Shown here one piece after another: positions 8,106-16,751 of a DNA stretch of 32,947 nt. A program made the translations under genes and the position numbers. Source of the DNA: CAIYPG01 sp903864555 (lineage in GTDB: Bacteria; Pseudomonadota; Gammaproteobacteria; Burkholderiales; SG8-39); assembly GCA_947474715.1 (NCBI GenBank), contig CANJJT010000043.1, forward strand, positions 1 to 32,947, given 5' to 3'. Position 1 is the first letter of the stretch; the number at the start of each line of letters is the position of its first letter. The notes beneath the pieces were generated by a model. The model searched no databases and had not been told where the DNA came from. It saw only the letters and a list, made by a program, of their open reading frames with translations.

Positions 8106-8158
8106 TCGCCGAAAGGCGAAAAAAAGCGCCAACATCACAAGTCACCTTGATACAAGTC

Positions 8159-9709
8159 CTATCCATGGGGCGTTACCACCGCAGCGCCGCTACCCCCCAG
8201 CGCCGCGTCATACACCTCCCGATACCTCGCAAACATCATGTCCTGTGCGTAATACTTCTCCACCCGCCGGATGCCGGCCTCGGAGGCTTCCTTCCATTTC
8301 ACCGGGTCGGTGAGCAGTTCCAGCATGACTTCGGCCAGGGCGGTCGGGTCGGCGATGCCGACCACGCGCCCGGAGGCGCCCAGGGCCTGGTCTTCCTCAT
8401 CGAGGCCGTAGATGAGCTGGCGGCAGGATCCGACATCGGTGCTGACGGCCGGCACGCCGGCGGCGTAGCCCTCCAGTATCACCAGGGGCAGGCCTTCGCT
8501 GATGGAGGACAGTACCCCCAGACTCACCTTGGGCAGCAGTTCGGTGAGTTTCTGGAAGCCGAGGAATTTCACGTTGTTGGTGAGGTCCAGGCTTTCCACC
8601 AGGGCGCGGCATTCGGCGGCGTATTCGGGGGCTTCATCCTCGGGTCCGGCGATCCAGCCCTCGGCCTCGGGCAGGCGGTTGGCGACGGTGCGCATGGCGC
8701 GGATGAAGGTCTTCAGATCCTTGATCGGCACGACGCGCCCGATCAGGCAGGCGATGGGGGGCGGCACTGCCGGTCGCAACGGGCGCAGCGCGGCAAACTG
8801 CGCGACGTTGACGCCATTGGGGATGTTGCGCGTGCGCGAGGGATCGGCGCCGTCGGCGATCTGCCGCTGCCGGTTGACTTCGTACAGCGCCACGATGGAA
8901 TCCGAGGCGTCGTAGCAGGAGCGGCCCAGGGCCTCGAAGAAGCGTATCCACATCTGGCGGAAGTAGGACAGCTCGGTGGGGTCGCGCTGGAGTACCGAGC
9001 GGTTGTCGGAGATCCACTGCGCCGAGAACAGGTCGATCTTGCGTTCCTTGGTGTAGATGCCGTGCTCGGAGAGGATCAGCGGTTTGCCGTAGCGGCGCTT
9101 GCACAGCGCGCCGAGGAAGCCCGCGTAGCCGGTGGAGACGGTGTGGAAGGCGCGCACCGGCAGCATGCCGTCGCAGATGCGCGCCAGCACCCAGATGGGG
9201 GTGTGCATGGTGCGCACGGTCCAGAAGTAATCGACAAAGGAGGGGTCGGTGCAGAAGCGCCGGTACTGCTTGCGCACATAGTCCCAGGCCGCCTCGCTGT
9301 GCAGGAACTGCTCCATGCCCAGCTTGCCCCCCAGCTCTTTGGCGATATCGCCGAGCAGGCCGGCGTCGGCCTGATGGGCATTGGGCGCGCGGAAGTAGTC
9401 GTGCAGCCGCTCGACCATGGCAAACACCTCGCGGTCGCCTTCGGCTGGGGCTACTTCGGGCTTGGCTTCATCGCCATGCAGGTAATGGGTCTCCAAGTGC
9501 ACCGCATTGGCAGGCAGTTCGTACTTCATCTTGCCGTAGTCCTGCGGCCGGCTGCCGATGAAGATGACGGCAAAACTCAGTTCCGGAAAACCGCGGATGA
9601 TCTGGTTCACCCAGCTCGATACGCCGCCGGCGACGAAGGGATAGGTCCCCTCCAGCAGCAGGGCAACGTCGGCGCGCTCGGCGCGCAGCGGGGACGTCGT
9701 TTCCGGCAT
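8159..9709 (-). CDS. pelF: PelF, cytosolic GT4 glycosyltransferase of Pel synthesis
   Basis: A 516-residue GT4-family glycosyltransferase that polymerises the Pel polysaccharide in the cytosol from UDP-sugars, working with the PelD-PelE-PelG membrane complex. The N-terminus ADVALLLEGTYPFVAGGVSS carries the PelF signature LLEGTYPxVxGGVSSW. The retaining-transferase EX7E motif is EGLPLVILE, with E405 and E413. The domain of unknown function at the N-terminus and two Rossmann-like halves fit the family, as does the length. ATG at 9709 gives an N-terminus like P. aeruginosa PelF. A GTG at 9724 that overlaps the pelE stop (GTGA) and follows AAGGCGGG is a reasonable alternative that would couple translation to pelE. 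Confidence 0.95.
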   Translation of the reverse strand: MPETTSPLRAERADVALLLEGTYPFVAGGVSSWVNQIIRGFPELSFAVIFIGSRPQDYGKMKYELPANAVHLETHYLHGDEAKPEVAPAEGDREVFAMVERLHDYFRAPNAHQADAGLLGDIAKELGGKLGMEQFLHSEAAWDYVRKQYRRFCTDPSFVDYFWTVRTMHTPIWVLARICDGMLPVRAFHTVSTGYAGFLGALCKRRYGKPLILSEHGIYTKERKIDLFSAQWISDNRSVLQRDPTELSYFRQMWIRFFEALGRSCYDASDSIVALYEVNRQRQIADGADPSRTRNIPNGVNVAQFAALRPLRPAVPPPIACLIGRVVPIKDLKTFIRAMRTVANRLPEAEGWIAGPEDEAPEYAAECRALVESLDLTNNVKFLGFQKLTELLPKVSLGVLSSISEGLPLVILEGYAAGVPAVSTDVGSCRQLIYGLDEEDQALGASGRVVGIADPTALAEVMLELLTDPVKWKEASEAGIRRVEKYYAQDMMFARYREVYDAALGGSGAAVVTPHG

Positions 9710-9720
9710 GGCGGCGTTAC

Positions 9721-10755
9721 TCACGCTGCCCGCCTTGGCCGCCAGTAGCGGATCACCGGCGACATCGCCTGCGTGACCGGCCCGCGCGTGAGTGCGGCGA
9801 GGTAGTCGCGCACCAGCATGAACTGGCGCTTGTGGTAGGCGATCTCGGCGAGATAGGGTAGTGCGCGCGTTTCCTCCAGCCCGCAGGACACCGCGATCTG
9901 GAAGGCCTGCTCCGATCCGGCCACGTCGCCGCGGGCCTGGCGCAGCCGGCCCATGAGCATCCACAGGCCGGCATCCTGCGGGACCATGGCGAGCGCGTCA
10001 CCCAAGTGGCGCATGGCGCTGGCGGCGGCGTGCTTGCGCACGTCTCCCTGCACCAGGCCGGTGTAGATGAGTTCCCAGTGCAGCTCGGCCAGGTGGCGCA
10101 ACGAATTGACGCGGGTGGCGTCCACTGTGCTGCGCGCAAGGTTGCCCTCCTCGGCACTGATCATGGCATTGATACGCTTTTCTTCTTTATTCAGCGTGCC
10201 GTAGGCGAGCAGGCGCAGGTCGTCCGAAGGATCGGAGAGCAGCCGCCGCAGCAGTGGACCAACGGTACGCAGTGGCAGGGTCTGCATCGCCACGAGGGAG
10301 CGTAGCCGCAGCTCGACTGGCGCAGAAGGGTTGAGCAGCGCTGGCCGCAGGCTGCTGATGCGCAGCGGCGCCGCTGCCTCACGCACCGGCGGGTTGTACT
10401 CGATGCGCTGCACCTCGCCGAAATCACGGTAGCGCCAGTTCTTGGGCACGAGCAGGATAATCAGCGCGGCGATCAGCATGCCGGCTGCGCCGAACAGCGG
10501 GATGAAGAAGGAAAAGCAGAACAGCAGGGCCAGCACGGGACGGCGCGGCTCACGCCATTGCGGTGGCAGCACGTTCAGTGTCGCCACCGCGAGAGCCGCC
10601 GAGACCAGCGACTGCATGCAGAAGAAGGCAACCAGATTGCCCAGCCCTTCGGCGTAGTCCACCAGGAAGTAGAGCGAGCCCGCCGAAGTTGCCATGGCGA
10701 ATAGCATGGCAATGAGGATCGCCAGGCTGCGCATGATCACGCGTCCATTAGGCAT
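9721..10755 (-). CDS. pelE: PelE, inner-membrane TPR protein of the Pel complex
   Basis: A 344-residue protein whose first ~110 residues hold hydrophobic segments (about 9-28, 37-60 and 78-104), followed by a charged cytoplasmic part with TPR-like helical pairs (for example LGDALAMVPQDAGLWMLMGR and the GDVAGSEQAFQIAVSCG stretch). PelE is known to bridge PelD and the glycosyltransferase PelF. Position between pelD and pelF and length (329 in P. aeruginosa) support the call even though PelE sequences diverge quickly. Its ATG at 10755 overlaps the pelD stop by 8 bp, indicating translational coupling. ATG at 10734 (MRSLAIL) is an alternative start. The stop lies 11 bp before the chosen pelF start. 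Confidence 0.9.
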   Translation of the reverse strand: MPNGRVIMRSLAILIAMLFAMATSAGSLYFLVDYAEGLGNLVAFFCMQSLVSAALAVATLNVLPPQWREPRRPVLALLFCFSFFIPLFGAAGMLIAALIILLVPKNWRYRDFGEVQRIEYNPPVREAAAPLRISSLRPALLNPSAPVELRLRSLVAMQTLPLRTVGPLLRRLLSDPSDDLRLLAYGTLNKEEKRINAMISAEEGNLARSTVDATRVNSLRHLAELHWELIYTGLVQGDVRKHAAASAMRHLGDALAMVPQDAGLWMLMGRLRQARGDVAGSEQAFQIAVSCGLEETRALPYLAEIAYHKRQFMLVRDYLAALTRGPVTQAMSPVIRYWRPRRAA

Positions 10756-12160
10756 GGTCTGCGCGCTTTCCCAGCAGCAGCCGGCGCAGGGACTCGAGGG
10801 GCGCCTCCTGCGTAAGCGGGATCACCGAGACCTGTATGCCCAGCTCGCGCAGATTGGCGCCGCGCGTTTCGTGCAGGATGCCCTCGATGCGGAGCAGGAA
10901 ACCCTCGACTGCGGCGGCACCGGCCAGCGGCATGAGGGTGATGATGAAGCTGCATTCGAGCAGACTTTCGATCGACCACATGATGTCGGGCACGCGCCGT
11001 TCCCGTTTCAGCTGCGCGAAGATGTCGAGGCGCTCCTCATGGCCGAAGCACATGATGACGATGATGTGGCTGTCGATGCCGAACTCACGCTGCATGCGCA
11101 GCAACTTCACGTATTCCTCGGCAAACTCCATGGGCAGGCCCGGCACCACCGACAGCAGCGGTCGCACCTCGCTCGAGGCGGTGGTGCCTTCGGCATAGGC
11201 CGACACCAGCACCGACAGGGTCTGCAAGGTGTCTTCGCGCATGGCGAAGAAGGGCATGCGCGTCACCACCAGCATGCCCAGGTGCTTTCCGCGGCCGGTC
11301 TCGACCGGCACCACCACCAGGTGGTCGGTGGGATGATCCTTGTCCAGTTCATCGACCTGGATGTGCGCCAGCTGCCGGCGTTCGCGCGCATACGCCAGCA
11401 GCGGGTCGTCCATGCGCAACGCCGGGGGTGCGCCGATGGCGGCCACCTGGCGATAGGCATCGCCGCCGGCATTCGCGGGGGCGGGCGCATACAGGGCGGC
11501 GGCTTCCAGCTGGCAGTGCTGTGCAAGAAACTCGAGCAGGTCCTGTGCCCCGGGCAAGGGGCCTTCCTGGCCGCCCATGTTGATGCGCTGGCGCAGTGTG
11601 CCGATGGCGTCACGCAGGGTGGCCGGCCGCGAAAGCATGTCCTGCTCCAGGCGTTCGTGCGACAGGTGCAGCAGATACAGCCGGCGGGTGGCGCGTTCGA
11701 CGCGGTTCTCCAGGTAGGCGTTGACCTCGGTGAGGCGCCGCAGGCGGGTGCGCCACAGGCCGCTGTACTCGCCGCAGACCATCACCGTGATCAGCCCGCC
11801 AAGGAAATACAGCTTGGGCACGTCGGCGATGACCGGATCGACCTGGAACACATACCAGGCGGCCAGCAGGATGGCCGAGGACATCACCCCGGGCGGCACG
11901 CCATAGCGCAGGGCGAGCAATATCGGCGCGAGCCACGGCCAGGGAAACTGCGCGCTGATGAACAGCGGGTCTTCGGGGGCGATGAGGCGTCCGATCAGCA
12001 CTGCCACGGCAGTGAAGACGGCGCTTTCTATCCATAGCCCGGCGAGGGCGCCGGAGGGCAGCATCCAGCGCGCGCGGCGTGGCAACTTCGCCTGCTCGTC
12101 TGTCTGGCCGGCTGAGTGCGCGGCTGACTGCGCCGATGTTTGCGCGGAGGTGTTGCTCAT
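10748..12160 (-). CDS. pelD: PelD, c-di-GMP receptor of the Pel complex
   Basis: A 470-residue inner-membrane protein with about four N-terminal hydrophobic segments (roughly residues 35-130), a GAF domain (about 190-320) and a degenerate GGDEF domain (about 330-460). In P. aeruginosa PelD the degenerate GGDEF domain binds c-di-GMP through R367, D370 and R402, switching on Pel synthesis after translation. Here the RVPD motif gives R389 and D392, and an arginine (LLRIEG) falls at residue 424, exactly 35 after R389 as in P. aeruginosa. The binding site is therefore probably intact. The usual GGDEF active-site sequence is absent, as expected. It starts 75 bp after pelC and overlaps pelE. The N-terminal 25 residues are Ser/Ala/Gln-rich. 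Confidence 0.95.
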   Translation of the reverse strand: MSNTSAQTSAQSAAHSAGQTDEQAKLPRRARWMLPSGALAGLWIESAVFTAVAVLIGRLIAPEDPLFISAQFPWPWLAPILLALRYGVPPGVMSSAILLAAWYVFQVDPVIADVPKLYFLGGLITVMVCGEYSGLWRTRLRRLTEVNAYLENRVERATRRLYLLHLSHERLEQDMLSRPATLRDAIGTLRQRINMGGQEGPLPGAQDLLEFLAQHCQLEAAALYAPAPANAGGDAYRQVAAIGAPPALRMDDPLLAYARERRQLAHIQVDELDKDHPTDHLVVVPVETGRGKHLGMLVVTRMPFFAMREDTLQTLSVLVSAYAEGTTASSEVRPLLSVVPGLPMEFAEEYVKLLRMQREFGIDSHIIVIMCFGHEERLDIFAQLKRERRVPDIMWSIESLLECSFIITLMPLAGAAAVEGFLLRIEGILHETRGANLRELGIQVSVIPLTQEAPLESLRRLLLGKRADHA

Positions 12161-12235
12161 GTTGCGCTACCGGGTGTTGGCAGCGACTGCCGGTGGGCCT
12201 GTCGCCGGGCGGCAGCCTGGACGCCGGGGATATGC

Positions 12236-12787
12236 TTACTGGATGCGGGCTGAGTCGAGCAGGCCATCGATGAGTTTCTGTGCCACAGCGGCCAGCGCCT
12301 CGCGGCTCCAGCCGCTGCGCGCGCCGACGCCGGTCCACAGCACTTCGCCGGATTGCAGGTCGATGATTTGCAGGGCCACGCCCACGGCCGGCTCGCCATC
12401 CACGCCGACCTTGTAGCGCCATTCGTCCACGGCGCCCTGGACCCCGTAGCGGGCGCCCTGTTCCCGCGCCCACTTGCGGGCTTCTTCCTGCACCTTGCGT
12501 TCAGCCGGTTCCAGCAGGGCATCCGGGCTCAGCGAGGGCGGATAGAGGAGCAGGCTGCCGATGCCGCGCGCGCGCAGCAGGGCTTCGGTGATGACTTCGG
12601 CGCGCAGGCCGGCCTGCGGGGATTCGGTGTGGTTGAGCAGGGGCAGCAGCGCCCAGCGGGCTTCACGAGGCAGTGGCGCGGCAGCGCCCGTGGTTTTCTG
12701 GACCGAGCAGCCTGCCAGGAGCAGCGACAGGCCCAGCCCCAGCAGCATCGCCTTCAGCAGGCCTGGCCATCTTGCCGGTCCGGTCAT
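12236..12787 (-). CDS. pelC: PelC, outer-membrane lipoprotein of the Pel exporter
   Basis: A 183-residue lipoprotein. The signal peptide ends in the lipobox LLLAGC, so C27 should be lipidated. PelC forms a 12-subunit ring on the periplasmic face of the outer membrane that funnels the polymer toward the PelB channel. The mature part has the compact alpha/beta fold seen in PelC and in CsgG-like lipoproteins (WALLPLLNHTESPQAG, then VALQIIDLQSGEVLWTGVG). ATG at 12787 follows CAGGATGTGGCA. It starts 34 bp after the pelB stop. Length is slightly above the P. aeruginosa protein (172). Confidence 0.92.
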   Translation of the reverse strand: MTGPARWPGLLKAMLLGLGLSLLLAGCSVQKTTGAAAPLPREARWALLPLLNHTESPQAGLRAEVITEALLRARGIGSLLLYPPSLSPDALLEPAERKVQEEARKWAREQGARYGVQGAVDEWRYKVGVDGEPAVGVALQIIDLQSGEVLWTGVGARSGWSREALAAVAQKLIDGLLDSARIQ

Positions 12788-12821
12788 TGCCACATCCTGT
12801 TCAATCAAGCTGTCGATCAAG

Positions 12822-15800
12822 CTACTCGAAAAACAACTGGTAGCGCAGCGCCACCTCGCGGACCGCGGCGCCGATGCCCCCCCCTTTGGAGCGCATCCAG
12901 TGGAGCGAGAGGTGATCCGGTCCGATGACACTGCCGCCTGCGCCGATCAGCCAATTGTAGCCGCTTCCCGCACTGGAACTGACGGTGCGGCCGAAGTCTG
13001 CGAAGGGCCGCAGCGCGCGCGAACGCTGTTCGCGCAGGTCATTGCCGAAGCCGGCGTTCAGCCCCCACAGGCGAAAGCTCTGGGGCATGAAGACGGCCGC
13101 CGGCGCACTGGCCGGTGAGCCGGGCAGCAGGCCTGCGGTGGCATCGGTGACAAAGCCCGGTTCAGACTCGAAGTGGCTCACGGTGCGCGACAGCCGGATG
13201 TTGAAGTCGGGATACTGGGTGCGGAAGCGATGGCCGATTTCGGCGGACAGGCCACGGCCACGCCCGAGTGCGGCATCCTGCTGCGTCTGAAAGCGCGCAC
13301 TCCACAGTCGCGCGCTGAGGGTTTCTCGGCCCGAGAGGCGGTAGCCCAAAGTGAGGTTCGCCTCGTCCTTGCGGGCGCCGATGCCCATGATCACGCTTTC
13401 CGTGGCGCGCTCGCGCAGCGAGAGGCCGGCCTGGCCGCTCAGGCGGTCATCCAGCGGGCGCGCATGGGTCAATCGCAGCGAGTTGAACTGTGCCAGGCCG
13501 TTGCGTGTGGCCACGGTGATTTCGCTTTCACCCTGCTGATGGCGCCACAGCAGCGACAGCGACGCGGTGCGGTCCACGCCGGGCACGCCGGTGAGCTGGT
13601 TGCCATCGCGGGAATGCTGGTGGAGAAAGCTGATCCCGGTGGCAAGGCGCAGCATCGGCATGATCTCCACCTGCAGTCGCAACGATTGTTCATGGCCGGC
13701 GACGATGCCGCGCGTGAACAGCACATCGCGTGCGATGACACTGTTGGCGCTGGCGAGCAGGTCACTGGCCAGGCGCAGGTGGATGTCCCCGTCATCGGGG
13801 CGCTTGTGCTGTTCGGCCCAGGCCAGATCGCGGGCCAGCGCGGTGCGGCCCAGCTCGCGCGCGGCGTCGATGCGCGCCGCCGCCGGGTAACTGCGCTCGC
13901 GCTCTTCCAGGATGGCGGCCAGCCTGTCCTTGTCACGTTCGGCCAGCGCCAGCGAGATGTCCGCCCAGGCGGGCGCCTGCACGCGGCTGGCAAAGCGCTT
14001 CCACAGCCACAGGCGCGCTGCCTCGAGGTGTTCCTCACCGAGGGTCCAGGCCAGTACCAGTTCACTGACGGCGGAGTCCAGCGCCTGGCCGGCCTGGCGG
14101 CCTGCATCGGCGGCGGCACCGTCGTTGGTAGCGGCAACATTGGCAACATTGGCGACAGCAGCATCCGCGGCAGCAGCGGCGTCCGGTACCGGGGCACCGC
14201 CACGATCCTGGCGCAGCAGCCGGCGCATGGCCATCAGCGAACCATCACCCGGCGCCATGCGCAGTGCCAGGCGCGCATGGGCCAGCATGGCCTCGCGCGG
14301 GCGCGCCAGTGCCGGCTGGTCCCGCAACTGCGCGCGCGCCTGCAACCAGGCGTGGCGCCGCATGCGCATGGCCATGCCGGGCTGCCCGGCTTCCTCCAGG
14401 GTTTCCGCGTAGTTGGCCAGCCACAGGTAGTCGTTGGCGTGGCGGTTGGCCTGGCGTGCCAGCAGGGGCAGCGCGCGCTGTGGCTCGCCCAGTGCCTGCC
14501 AGGCGGCGGCATAGGCATCCAGCCAGGCCGGTGCCGATTGCCCGGACCAGGCGCGCAGGCGTTCGCGCAGCTCGCGCGTCTCGCGCATGTCGATGAGCAG
14601 CCAGAAGGTGGACAGCCTCAGGTCGGCGTTGCCGGCATCGGTGGCCATGGCGCGGCGCAACTCGGCCAGTGCGGCGGGCCGGTTGCCAATGGCCTGGTAG
14701 TAGGTGGCGCGCAGCGTCAGGTAGAAGGTGTTCGCCGCCAGGCGCTGGTCGTCCTCGGGTGAGAGCTCCTCAAGGAGTGATTTCATCGTAACGATGTCCT
14801 TGTCCGCGCTGGCCAGCTCCAGTGCCGTGATGAAGCCGGAGACGCTGCGGAACTTGCGCCAGGAGAACAGCGCCAGCCGGCGTGCCTCGACCGGCTGTTG
14901 CGGGCGCAACAGCTGGATCAGTCGCTCGAGCTCACCGGCATCGGCGCTGCCATTGTTCTGCAGTCTGGAGTAAGCGGTGGTGGCGGTGGCATCGTCCTGC
15001 AGTTGCCAGGCCAGCTCTGCGAGGATCTGCCAGTACTCGGCATCCTTGCCGGTGGCGTATTGCTGCAGCGGGCGCAGCAGTGCATAGGCGCGGCTGAAAT
15101 CGGAGCGCAGGAAGTAGAGCGAGGCGAGGCGCACGCCGCGCGCCGTATTGGCCGGCTCCGCAACCCTGATCCGTTCCAGCGTGGCGATGGCCTCATCGAC
15201 CCTGCCGCTGCGTTCCTCGAGCGTCGCAACCAGATCGAGCAGGGCGAAGTTGCGCCCGCCGTGGCGTTCGAACTGGGCTTTGAGAAAAACGATGCCTTCG
15301 GCCGGCTTGCCCAGGGATTCATACAGCTCGAGCAGGCGCTTCCATTCTTCGAGGTGCAATTCGCGCCGGCTGGCTTCGCGCAGCCAGGCCTCCAGCAGCG
15401 GTTCCTCTTCCTGCAGGCCGGGGGCCAGGCGCAGCACCGCCTGCCAGGCTTCATCGGTGTGGCTGCGCCGGGCCAGGGCCAGCCATTGCACCAGCGCGTC
15501 CTGGGGCTTGCTGTCCCATTCGGAGGTCTGGGCCAGCCGGCGGCGCCAGGCCATGTCATCGGGACGCTGTTTCACGGCCGCTTCAGCGACGCGGCGTGCA
15601 TCGCCGACATTGCCATTGGCCAGGAAGACTTCGAAGGCCAGACCATACAACGGTTCATCGTAGGGACGCATGCCGGTGTTGCCGGCAGCCTTGGGGGAGG
15701 CGGTGCCCGCGCTGTTGGCCGCGTTGTTGGCTGAGCTGTTGCCCGGACTTGTCGCCGCACGGGTACCCGCCCCGCCGGCTGCCTCGGCCGCCTGGGCCGA

Positions 15801-16751
15801 CGGAATCAGCCGATCGAGTGTCGTGCCGATGAAAGCCGCCAGGGGCCCCTCGCTGCGTCCTGGTGCCGGCGCTGCCTGCGACAGGCGCAGCATGCGCTTC
15901 ACATAGACCTGTGCCCGCTGCGGGTCGCCGGCGGCCAGGGCCAGCCGCGCCAGCCAGGCCAGGGTCTGCTCGTCATTCTGCAGGTTGCCGATGCGGGCAT
16001 CGGCTTGCGTGAGGGCTTCCTTGAGCAGATTGCCCGAGCGCAGTATCGACAGGGCCTTGAGGAAGTACTCGCGTTGCTCGTCGGTGCTGCCGGCGCGTTC
16101 CCGGGCGAGGAAGTACAGGCGTGCCGCGCGGCGATAGTCGCCCGAACCCAGTGCTGCATCGCCTGATTCGGCCAGCCAGCGCGGCGAGGCGGCGAGGATG
16201 GATCGTTCCAGGGCCTGGTCGAACCGGATAGTCAGTGCCGGCATGTCCAGGGCACGCGCGCGCCGGGCAAATTCGGTCAGTTGCGCTGGCGCCCATTCCT
16301 CTTCGGCGAAGCGCGTGAGCTGTTCGCGCTGGCTCGCACGCGCCGCTTCGAGCGCGGCGCCAGTGGCTGTCTTTGCTTCCGACTCCAGTATGGCCAGTTC
16401 CAGCAGGTTCATGCGCCGGCGCAGCAGGGCGTCCTGCGACAGGCGCACCGGTTCGAGCACTTCGCGCGCCAGCGCCGGCTGGCCCAGTGCGTGGCGCTTC
16501 TCGGCCAGCAGCAGGCGCAGTTCCAGGTTGCCCGGCTCATTGCGCAGCATGGCGGCGATGTAATCCGCATTCAGTGCATCGCCGCCGCTGCTGGCGAACA
16601 GGCCCTCCAGTAGCGGCTGCCGCGGATAAAGCAGGTACAGGGTCAGCAGCACGCCGGCGGTCAGGCCGGCCAGCGCCCAGGGCGACACCAGGCGGGCACG
16701 CCCACGCAGGGGTTCAGCGTCCGCAACTGACGGTGATCGTCGTTCTTCCAT
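12822..16751 (-). CDS. pelB: PelB, TPR scaffold and outer-membrane beta-barrel of the Pel exporter
   Basis: A protein of about 1309 residues that is the outer-membrane export channel of the Pel system. One inner-membrane segment lies at about residues 24-42 (WALAGLTAGVLLTLYLLY). It is followed by a long periplasmic superhelix of TPR-like repeats (for example NPNxLELRLLLAEKRHALGQ-type helices) that in P. aeruginosa binds and stimulates PelA. The last ~300 residues have alternating beta-strand character and end at the outer face as a 16-strand porin in known PelB. Low-complexity Ala/Ser/Asn stretches occur near 15680-15790 and 14100-14200. The start overlaps the pelA 3' end by 38 bp; ATG at 16766 is an alternative. 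It is somewhat longer than P. aeruginosa PelB (1193). Confidence 0.93.
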   Translation of the reverse strand: MEERRSPSVADAEPLRGRARLVSPWALAGLTAGVLLTLYLLYPRQPLLEGLFASSGGDALNADYIAAMLRNEPGNLELRLLLAEKRHALGQPALAREVLEPVRLSQDALLRRRMNLLELAILESEAKTATGAALEAARASQREQLTRFAEEEWAPAQLTEFARRARALDMPALTIRFDQALERSILAASPRWLAESGDAALGSGDYRRAARLYFLARERAGSTDEQREYFLKALSILRSGNLLKEALTQADARIGNLQNDEQTLAWLARLALAAGDPQRAQVYVKRMLRLSQAAPAPGRSEGPLAAFIGTTLDRLIPSAQAAEAAGGAGTRAATSPGNSSANNAANSAGTASPKAAGNTGMRPYDEPLYGLAFEVFLANGNVGDARRVAEAAVKQRPDDMAWRRRLAQTSEWDSKPQDALVQWLALARRSHTDEAWQAVLRLAPGLQEEEPLLEAWLREASRRELHLEEWKRLLELYESLGKPAEGIVFLKAQFERHGGRNFALLDLVATLEERSGRVDEAIATLERIRVAEPANTARGVRLASLYFLRSDFSRAYALLRPLQQYATGKDAEYWQILAELAWQLQDDATATTAYSRLQNNGSADAGELERLIQLLRPQQPVEARRLALFSWRKFRSVSGFITALELASADKDIVTMKSLLEELSPEDDQRLAANTFYLTLRATYYQAIGNRPAALAELRRAMATDAGNADLRLSTFWLLIDMRETRELRERLRAWSGQSAPAWLDAYAAAWQALGEPQRALPLLARQANRHANDYLWLANYAETLEEAGQPGMAMRMRRHAWLQARAQLRDQPALARPREAMLAHARLALRMAPGDGSLMAMRRLLRQDRGGAPVPDAAAAADAAVANVANVAATNDGAAADAGRQAGQALDSAVSELVLAWTLGEEHLEAARLWLWKRFASRVQAPAWADISLALAERDKDRLAAILEERERSYPAAARIDAARELGRTALARDLAWAEQHKRPDDGDIHLRLASDLLASANSVIARDVLFTRGIVAGHEQSLRLQVEIMPMLRLATGISFLHQHSRDGNQLTGVPGVDRTASLSLLWRHQQGESEITVATRNGLAQFNSLRLTHARPLDDRLSGQAGLSLRERATESVIMGIGARKDEANLTLGYRLSGRETLSARLWSARFQTQQDAALGRGRGLSAEIGHRFRTQYPDFNIRLSRTVSHFESEPGFVTDATAGLLPGSPASAPAAVFMPQSFRLWGLNAGFGNDLREQRSRALRPFADFGRTVSSSAGSGYNWLIGAGGSVIGPDHLSLHWMRSKGGGIGAAVREVALRYQLFFE

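Larger units (their letters stand above)
7607..8119. repeat. Long inverted-repeat element inserted between pelF and pelG
   Basis: This ~513-bp non-coding unit has mirrored ends. Left: hairpin TCGCC-TCTC-GGCGA (7607-7620) and a 13-bp stem GTTCCTTTTCTTG/CAAGAAAAGGAAC (7621-7652). Right: a 12-bp stem ACTTTCTTTTGC/GCAAAAGAAAGT (8075-8102) and TCGCC-GAAA-GGCGA (8106-8119). Inside, TGCGGAACTCGCC (7733-7745) and a 22-base block at 7764-7785 recur inverted at 7980-7992 and 7948-7969 with one mismatch. Between these blocks each arm carries its own hairpin: CCGTCG/CGACGG (7744-7764) on the left, GCCCGC-GCA-GCGGGC (7968-7982) on the right. Further weaker matches extend both arms. The whole can fold as one giant hairpin. 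I see no gene in it. Confidence 0.8.

Noticed and set aside
7583..8166. Several open frames in both strands between pelF and pelG
   Set aside because: They are read from the long inverted repeat, have no family similarity and mirror each other across the symmetry axis.
12236..12931. Longer start for pelC at 12931
   Set aside because: It would overlap pelB by over 100 bp and destroy the lipoprotein signal; ATG at 12787 gives a normal lipobox position.
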